Shown piece by piece: positions 14,792-19,074 of a stretch of DNA of 19,074 nt (the stretch's first letter is position 1; every line of letters starts with the position of its first letter). This DNA is from Euryarchaeota archaeon UBA91 (lineage in GTDB: Archaea > Thermoplasmatota > Poseidoniia > Poseidoniales > Poseidoniaceae). The notes beneath the pieces are model-generated. The model was not told where the DNA came from, searched no databases, and worked only from the letters and a program-made list of their open reading frames with translations. The position numbers and the translations under genes were made by a program. Location of the stretch: the NCBI GenBank assembly GCA_002499705.1, contig DAMU01000066.1, forward strand, positions 1-19,074, written 5' to 3'.

Positions 14792-16156
14792 TTACTCCTC
14801 CTGAAGAACTAGTAGATATTCATTTTCTAATTGTTTTACGATTTTATCATTAAGTCCGTATGCATTGGCAACAGTTTGAAGCAGTTTCCGTTCTTCAGGT
14901 GTGACAATCATATCCTCCATTGCCGTTGCATAGGCTTCAAGATATGCTGTTTCTTCAGGAGTATGTGACGATGGGATGAATTTACTTATCGTCCCATCAA
15001 GGACGCCTAAAATAGGCCTACGAATCATTAACAGAGAGATACCAACAATTACACCCCCCGCCATACCATATCCAACTATACTTTCCATCGCTTCACTTCC
15101 GACGATGAATGCAACAAGGCCAATACTGGTAAAAACTGCGGTACTGAAGGTCCTTCGCAAGTTATTATCAATACCAAAAACGGTGTCCTTGAGTGTAGCG
15201 TGTACAAACATCATCGCTTCAAATGCTATAGCAGCAGGCGTTATAGCCAATCCCAAAATCCACAGGAAATACTTCAATCGATCCATGGGGTCTCCTGAAT
15301 ATTTCCAAAGTGTTTCATGAACAAATGTAACTTGTCCTCCATGCAATACGAAGATGAACAGAGTAAGGGACACCCAAAAGAGCAATCCGACTACTTTGCC
15401 CGAGAAACCGATGTAAAGAGATCTCGAGGTGAGACTTTTACTGACATCGGGATTATCTCCATCTAAGTATGATTTGATTGAGGACCGGATAAACAGCAGT
15501 GCAACCAGTGAAACCAATGGTGAACCAAGAGCAATGAGCCACAACCCAGGTGGTTGGGTAGTTACTGTAGTTTCATAGTCGGCATTACAAACTCCAAGAT
15601 CTGTCACAAGTTCATCCATCCATGGTTGGTGTGATCCAAACCAAAGGTCGAGTTGCGCTTGTGCGCCTTCTGCACATACAACCCATGTTGCATCAGGAAG
15701 ATTAAACCCTGGAAGATCTCGTATGAGCAGCCAAATAAGTATGCCTAGAGCCGGAGCGATATACCAAGCATGCTTCTTGAATACAGGCCTGAACATGAAA
15801 CGTAAGCGCTCTATACGGTAGTATATTGGAATACACAAATACATCACCATAGCAATGAGGTGTGCAGTAAAGAAGACATCAATTGTCCAATGCCAGAGGA
15901 TGTCTTGCAACCACTCATATTTTCTGATATACAGTATCCCTGCCGATAATAGAAAAGACGCTTTAATACCCTCACAAATCAGTAAAATAGACATAAACTT
16001 ATTTTCATAACTTTTCGTATTTGCTCTCCAAACAAGAGCACTAAGTCCTAGGCACCATAACAAGATAAGAACTGATGCCCAAGCAATAATCATTCGAAAA
16101 CCAAAGAGGCTTTCTGCGCTGAATGCATCAACATAGAACTCTCTTACAGTCCACAT
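14792..16156 (-). CDS. Polytopic membrane protein with TerB-like C-terminal tail (tandem paralogue 1)
   Basis: This 454-aa paralogue of the next gene shares the same architecture over its full length: RANTKS after the first helix, YLCIPIYYRI at about 106-115, a loop with C161 and C190, LLFIRSSIK near 220-228, RSLYIGFSGKV near 245-255, and FEAMMFVHATLKDTVFGID before LRRTF. Membrane segments alternate in the same positions. The C-terminal region, HTPEETAYLEAYATAMEDM then TPEERKLLQTVANAYGL, again suggests a TerB-like bundle, but the LDGEI acidic motif of the partner is replaced by MEDMIV, so the two tails may have diverged in metal or partner binding. It is first in the operon, with a TATA-like box about 22 nt before its ATG and no ribosome site, so it is probably leaderless. 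Two nucleotides separate it from its partner. Confidence 0.78.
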   Translation of the reverse strand: MWTVREFYVDAFSAESLFGFRMIIAWASVLILLWCLGLSALVWRANTKSYENKFMSILLICEGIKASFLLSAGILYIRKYEWLQDILWHWTIDVFFTAHLIAMVMYLCIPIYYRIERLRFMFRPVFKKHAWYIAPALGILIWLLIRDLPGFNLPDATWVVCAEGAQAQLDLWFGSHQPWMDELVTDLGVCNADYETTVTTQPPGLWLIALGSPLVSLVALLFIRSSIKSYLDGDNPDVSKSLTSRSLYIGFSGKVVGLLFWVSLTLFIFVLHGGQVTFVHETLWKYSGDPMDRLKYFLWILGLAITPAAIAFEAMMFVHATLKDTVFGIDNNLRRTFSTAVFTSIGLVAFIVGSEAMESIVGYGMAGGVIVGISLLMIRRPILGVLDGTISKFIPSSHTPEETAYLEAYATAMEDMIVTPEERKLLQTVANAYGLNDKIVKQLENEYLLVLQEE

Positions 16157-16172
16157 GAATATTCTAAAACGG

Positions 16173-16182
16173 TTTATTTAAT
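16173..16182 (-). promoter_or_regulatory. TATA-like box for the tandem membrane-protein operon
   Basis: On the minus strand the spacer reads ATTAAATAAAC about 22 nt before the ATG at 16156. This places the transcription start at or next to the start codon, so a leaderless message is expected for the first gene, while the second gene uses a Shine-Dalgarno site. Confidence 0.5.
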
Positions 16183-16223
16183 CTATTTTGGGGCGATGTT
16201 TTCCGGAGCATGTTATTTTAACG

Positions 16224-16251
16224 GCGAAGTATATTTTCTAATTTTCTTCGC
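16224..16251 (+). promoter_or_regulatory. Inverted repeat flanking a TATA-like stretch before the DDAH-like gene
   Basis: GCGAAG at 16224-16229 and CTTCGC at 16246-16251 are perfect inverted arms around TATATTTTCTAATTTT. The TATATTTT part could be the core promoter, with transcription starting near 16258. Arms on both sides of a TATA box suit a repressor operator. No regulator binding there is known. Confidence 0.4.
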
Positions 16252-16268
16252 TAATAGATTTCCACTCA

Positions 16269-16322
16269 CCGGAAATCCCCTTCCAAGAAAAGGCGAAGCG
16301 TTAAGGGGGGACGGGAATCCGG
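16269..16322 (+). promoter_or_regulatory. Leader hairpin before the DDAH-like gene
   Basis: CCGGA at 16269-16273 pairs with TCCGG at 16318-16322, and inside it CCCCTT at 16277-16282 pairs with AAGGGG at 16303-16308, leaving a loop of 20 nt. The outer arm ends seven bases before the ATG at 16330. If transcription starts near 16258, this structure fills nearly the whole leader and leaves no free ribosome site. It could be a translational control element or a terminator for upstream reading. Confidence 0.45.
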
Positions 16323-16329
16323 TTTAATC

Positions 16330-17139
16330 ATGGCAACGGTACGCCTTGGGCAGAAGAACCGTGCCCTCACTCGCGCCGTGCCGGACAGTTTTGACCGCGC
16401 TTTAGCTAATTTTTTTGGTTCAGGCCCGACCAATATTCCGCTTGCTAAAGCACAACACACTGCTTATTGTCAAGCCCTTGTTGATGCTGGAATTGAAGTC
16501 ACAATTCTTCCTAAAGACAACAAGCATCCCGATTGTATCTTTGTCGAAGATCAAGCAGTTGTCATCGATGGCCACGTACTTTTACCAGTACCAGGACACC
16601 CTTCACGGGTGAATGAGCAACCCCCAATTTCTGAATTTATCACCCGCCAACTCTCAGGCACAAAAATTTGTACAATGCTCGGCGATGCTCGGATGGACGG
16701 TGGAGACATTCTCCGTCTTGGCGACCTCTTTTTTGTAGGACGCTCTTCTCGAACCAACGATGCTGGAATCGAAGAATTGCAAGACCTTCTTACGCATCTT
16801 GGCCATGAATTACGCATTATCGAAATTCCAGATAAAGCACTTCACCTCACAAGTATCAGCTCGACTCCTACCGATAACGTGATAATCGCTCCAGAAGGAT
16901 TCCTCCCCAAAGACGCATTTGGCGAATTACCTGAAGGTTGTGAAGTCAAGTGGATGCCTGCAGAAGAAGTCTATGGCTGCAATACAATCGGCCTTCCAAA
17001 CGGCCAGGTTTTAGTTGCTGAAGGGTACCCAACGGTTCTGAAAACACTTCAGGATATCGGCCTTGAAGTTGTTCTTCTTGACATGAGCCAGATACGTGAA
17101 GCAGACGGTTCACTTACGTGCTGCTCACTTTTCTTTTAA
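16330..17139 (+). CDS. Dimethylarginine dimethylaminohydrolase-like enzyme (arginine-deiminase fold)
   Basis: This 269-aa cytoplasmic enzyme has the guanidine-modifying fold. Conserved sites in order are PDCIFVEDQAV at 67-77 (E73, D74), GGD at 124-126, GRSSRTN at 137-143 (R141), catalytic H172 in LHLTS, and the near-terminal DGSLTCCS with the nucleophile expected at C264, the first of the CC pair as in mammalian DDAH. DDAH hydrolyses N-methylated arginines to citrulline and methylamines; some prokaryotic members act on other guanidines or arginine. The overall match and length favour DDAH over the longer arginine deiminase. It stands alone on the plus strand after a structured leader. Its stop codon touches that of the convergent 132-aa gene with no spacer. 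Substrate is not proven by sequence. Confidence 0.87.
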   Translation: MATVRLGQKNRALTRAVPDSFDRALANFFGSGPTNIPLAKAQHTAYCQALVDAGIEVTILPKDNKHPDCIFVEDQAVVIDGHVLLPVPGHPSRVNEQPPISEFITRQLSGTKICTMLGDARMDGGDILRLGDLFFVGRSSRTNDAGIEELQDLLTHLGHELRIIEIPDKALHLTSISSTPTDNVIIAPEGFLPKDAFGELPEGCEVKWMPAEEVYGCNTIGLPNGQVLVAEGYPTVLKTLQDIGLEVVLLDMSQIREADGSLTCCSLFF

Positions 17140-17538
17140 TCACTCAAAGCGTGATTCGGCTGAGTAAACTACAGAGTGCCACTTTTCAAGTTGGGCCACA
17201 ACATCATGCTCAACTGTACATCGGTAGATATTTTCTGTAAAAACACCCGTTGCTGCGTTATCTACGAGTAAGATATTCTCTTGAGAGGGAAATAAATCAA
17301 GCGTTTTTGTATGGTCGATATACAATCCAATCTCGAAACCAAGCCACGCATCTCCTTGACGTGTCAGGTCGGTAAACATCGGGGTGAAGAGAAAACTTGC
17401 TAAGTCTTCTGCACTGTAAAACGAGCACAGCATCGTCAATGTTTCAAGAAGACCTGCGGACTTTTCTGAAAGTGCTTCAGAACTCTCTCCAAGCACCCTT
17501 GACTTTACCATTGTAAATACTGGAGAATCGTCTTCCAT
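17140..17538 (-). CDS. Hypothetical 132-aa soluble protein
   Basis: I do not recognise this 132-aa protein. It has no signal peptide or membrane helix. The middle (about 24-60: helix with SAGLLETLTMLCSFYS, then AEDLASFLFTPMF) looks helical and the second half (70-120: DAWLGFEIGLYIDH, ENILLVDNAATGVF, YRCTVEHDVVAQLEKW) looks like alternating strands and a helix, so a small alpha/beta fold is plausible. The composition is acidic. It begins 45 nt after the SDR gene on the same strand and may share its transcript. Its stop codon abuts the stop of the DDAH-like gene on the other strand. Confidence 0.65.
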   Translation of the reverse strand: MEDDSPVFTMVKSRVLGESSEALSEKSAGLLETLTMLCSFYSAEDLASFLFTPMFTDLTRQGDAWLGFEIGLYIDHTKTLDLFPSQENILLVDNAATGVFTENIYRCTVEHDVVAQLEKWHSVVYSAESRFE

Positions 17539-17583
17539 GTGTTGGGGAACAGGCCAATGGCGATAACCCTAACCGAAGAGAAT

Positions 17584-18261
17584 CTACCACGGTAGAATGT
17601 CACCATCAAATTGAACAAACTGGCCGGTGTTCTCAAGATTTCTTGTAGCAATGACTTGCCTCATTCCTGAAACACTGTCTGGTATTTCCACAGGGGCGCG
17701 GTCGCCCCCCATGTCTGTTTTTACCCAGCCAGGATGGAGTATAACAAAGGAAATATTGTCTTCAATCGCTTCTTTTTTCATGGCGACTGTGAACATGTTG
17801 AGCGCAGTCTTACTTGCTCTGTAAGCGTATGACCTACCCATATGACAGTCATCAATTGAGGCCATGAGGCTACTGATCATGGCGATATTCGTTAATGAAT
17901 CGTGATTCATTTTTTCATACAATGCTTTGACAACTCGAACAGGACCCAATGCGTTGATGTTGATGACTTCAAGAGCCCAAACGTCATCAATCTCATTCAG
18001 ACTTCTCCATCGCCCATCAGCGACTCCGGCGTTGTTAACAAGAAGGTCGATTCGCTCAGGTGCATGGTTGGCAAATGCTGCAACAGAATCATTTGATAGG
18101 ACATCAAGTTGGTGAGTCGTTAGTTTAGAGTTTTCAAAAGTGGATAATCGACCTAGTTCACTTCGATACCCAGCATAGACCTCCCATCCACTTTCCAGTA
18201 ACTGGTGAACCCATTCTGCTCCTAATCCCCTGTTTGCTCCGGTGACAACTGCAACGCCCAT
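17584..18261 (-). CDS. Short-chain dehydrogenase/reductase (SDR)
   Basis: This 225-aa cytoplasmic NAD(P)-dependent oxidoreductase has all classical SDR marks: TGANRGLG at 7-14 for the cofactor, D53 after strand 3 (HQLDV), NNAG at 76-79, a serine pair at 130-131, Y147-x-x-x-K151 (YRASK), and HPGWVKTDMGG at 176-186. R33 after strand 2 (GYR) favours NADP, by family rule. The frame is open to an ATG at 18312, but the ATG at 18261 gives the standard N-terminus, and GGTGGG lies six bases before it. The C-terminus is short. It resembles the C-factor/carbonyl-reductase-like SDR group; the substrate is not predictable. The 132-aa gene follows 45 nt downstream. Confidence 0.92.
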   Translation of the reverse strand: MGVAVVTGANRGLGAEWVHQLLESGWEVYAGYRSELGRLSTFENSKLTTHQLDVLSNDSVAAFANHAPERIDLLVNNAGVADGRWRSLNEIDDVWALEVININALGPVRVVKALYEKMNHDSLTNIAMISSLMASIDDCHMGRSYAYRASKTALNMFTVAMKKEAIEDNISFVILHPGWVKTDMGGDRAPVEIPDSVSGMRQVIATRNLENTGQFVQFDGDILPW

Positions 18262-18360
18262 GACAAACCCACCATTCCCCGCTAGAAGAAGAATTGCTTT
18301 ACAACGACTCAATTTGTGGGTGGAGTTCTTGAGGGGTTAGCCCGTGGAAGGGCCGATACC

Positions 18361-18960
18361 ATGTCTGAATCTCCTGAGAATAACTCGTTTTTCCGTAAGT
18401 GGGCTATGCGTCAGTATTGGCGAATGCAACAGTCTCAAGCAGTTGTTGGATTGCTGCTGTGGGGGACTACAATTACGTTGTTGGTATGGCCATATATCTC
18501 ATGGAGATTTACCTCAAGTTGCGATTCAGGGCTGTGTTTTTCAGACAGCATTATCGGTATTCCAAGCACCTACATTGGCCTCGCCCTCATTTTCTTTTCA
18601 GTCATGTTTGCAGTATTGACCATTGGCTTCCTTTACGATCAAGTCTTCTCGTTGTGGACTGAGTGGAGAAGTGTTGACATGGAACGTAACCCCTATGTCA
18701 CCTATGCCCTTTCTCCAAATTGGGTCATGATGATAGCTCTTCAGGCTGAAACACTCAAGAGAACGAGTCCGGATGATGAAGCACTTGTCAAGCAAGCAGA
18801 TTGGTACCTCAAATGGTGTGAACAATACACGGAAGGTGAAATGTTCGCTCGTGCAGTTCAGCGTTGGGATGCTGATATGGGCGAGACGCCAACGTTCTGG
18901 TTCACAAATGATGATTCAATGAAGAGAGCGCGTGAGACTTCCTTTGAAGACGAAGCTTGA
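18361..18960 (+). CDS. Two-TM membrane protein with cytoplasmic helical tail, function unknown
   Basis: This 199-aa protein is of a kind I do not recognise. Two hydrophobic segments lie at about 26-46 and 65-92, joined by a short loop with C54 and C59 that may be oxidised outside. The N-terminus (1-25) is polar and basic, and the C-terminal 105 residues are charged, tryptophan-rich and likely helical (WRSVDMERNPYVTYALSPNW; ADWYLKWCEQYTEGEMF; RWDADMGETPTFWF), probably cytoplasmic. The start at 18361 is preferred over 18316 because the extra 15 residues add nothing and the polar N-terminus looks complete. It is divergent from the SDR gene (99 nt between starts) and convergent with the RGG-tail gene, six nucleotides from its stop. 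Confidence 0.75.
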   Translation: MSESPENNSFFRKWAMRQYWRMQQSQAVVGLLLWGTTITLLVWPYISWRFTSSCDSGLCFSDSIIGIPSTYIGLALIFFSVMFAVLTIGFLYDQVFSLWTEWRSVDMERNPYVTYALSPNWVMMIALQAETLKRTSPDDEALVKQADWYLKWCEQYTEGEMFARAVQRWDADMGETPTFWFTNDDSMKRARETSFEDEA

Positions 18961-18966
18961 GCGGAA

Positions 18967-19074
18967 TCATCGACCTCTACGACCGCCGCCACTGCGACGG
19001 CTACCGCCGCTACGACCACCGCCGCCACGACCCGATCTGCTGCTACGACTCGAACTGCCTCCACGGCTTGAACT
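18967..19074 (-). CDS. C-terminal RGG/RS-rich tail of a gene running off the right edge
   Basis: Reading the minus strand inwards from the edge gives 35 codons, then TGA at 18969-18967. The residues are only Ser, Arg and Gly (for example SSSRGGSSSRSSRSG and GRGGGGRSGGSRRSGGG, ending RRGR). This is a low-complexity RGG/RS tail, a feature of RNA-binding proteins such as some DEAD-box helicases and single-strand-binding or RNP proteins. By hand count about two thirds of the bases are G or C, well above the surrounding genes. The stop falls just after the convergent gene ends, which supports this frame over an Ala/Val-rich frame overlapping the neighbour. The folded part of the protein lies outside the window, so its identity is unknown. 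Confidence 0.7.
   Translation of the reverse strand, partial: SSSRGGSSSRSSRSGRGGGGRSGGSRRSGGGRRGR

Noticed and set aside
18858..19064. Ala/Val-rich minus-strand frame at the right edge
   Set aside because: It overlaps the end of the two-TM gene and is the shifted frame of the GC-rich RGG codons.
1..19074. CRISPR arrays, insertion sequences, prophage or integrase genes
   Set aside because: No regularly spaced repeats, transposase or integrase frames, or terminal repeats were seen on either strand.

Overview
The window looks like part of a marine planktonic archaeon of the Thermoplasmata side, most likely Marine Group II (Candidatus Poseidoniales). This is an inference from gene content and signals; no marker gene is present. 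Supporting signals are an archaeal-type MBL/beta-CASP nuclease, a stand-alone AlaX tRNA editor, lipobox lipoproteins, a geranylgeranyl-reductase-like flavoprotein next to a ferredoxin, TATA-like boxes 22-35 nt before starts, and a mix of apparently leaderless genes and genes with GGAGG Shine-Dalgarno sites. A SCO1-type copper protein and a di-iron desaturase suggest aerobic life. I see no tRNA, rRNA, CRISPR array, insertion sequence or prophage.

Layout. (1) 1-2997, minus strand: beta-CASP nuclease, a small basic zinc-ribbon protein, a TauE/SafE permease and the N-terminal part of MoeA, tightly spaced and probably one transcript. (2) 2998-3437: long spacer without a convincing gene. (3) 3438-6325, plus strand: 2[4Fe-4S] ferredoxin, a short GGR-like flavoprotein with a damaged dinucleotide motif, a three-His-box fatty acid desaturase, and AlaX, ending at a hairpin shared with the convergent HTH-like gene (6402-6911). 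(4) 7010-7945: an intramembrane M50 metalloprotease, convergent with a large secreted M28 aminopeptidase lipoprotein (7968-9734). (5) 9943-10098: a short ORF of 51 codons with a TATA-like box. (6) 10125-13286: a cell-surface cluster in which an EF-hand-loop membrane-anchored protein diverges from a beta-propeller protein plus SCO1 operon. (7) 13410-16156: two tandem paralogous polytopic membrane proteins with a TerB-like C-terminal helical tail. (8) 16330-19074: DDAH/arginine-deiminase-fold hydrolase, an unknown 132-aa protein, an SDR oxidoreductase, an unknown two-TM protein, and the RGG-rich tail of a gene running off the right edge.

How the parts may work together. The ferredoxin, flavoprotein and desaturase could form a small electron-transfer and lipid-modification module. 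The beta-propeller and SCO1 pair looks like an envelope copper or redox unit. The M50 and M28 enzymes are membrane and extracellular proteolysis functions typical of a protein-degrading heterotroph. The tandem membrane proteins are the least explained system: their membrane region resembles sensor-kinase input domains but no kinase follows.
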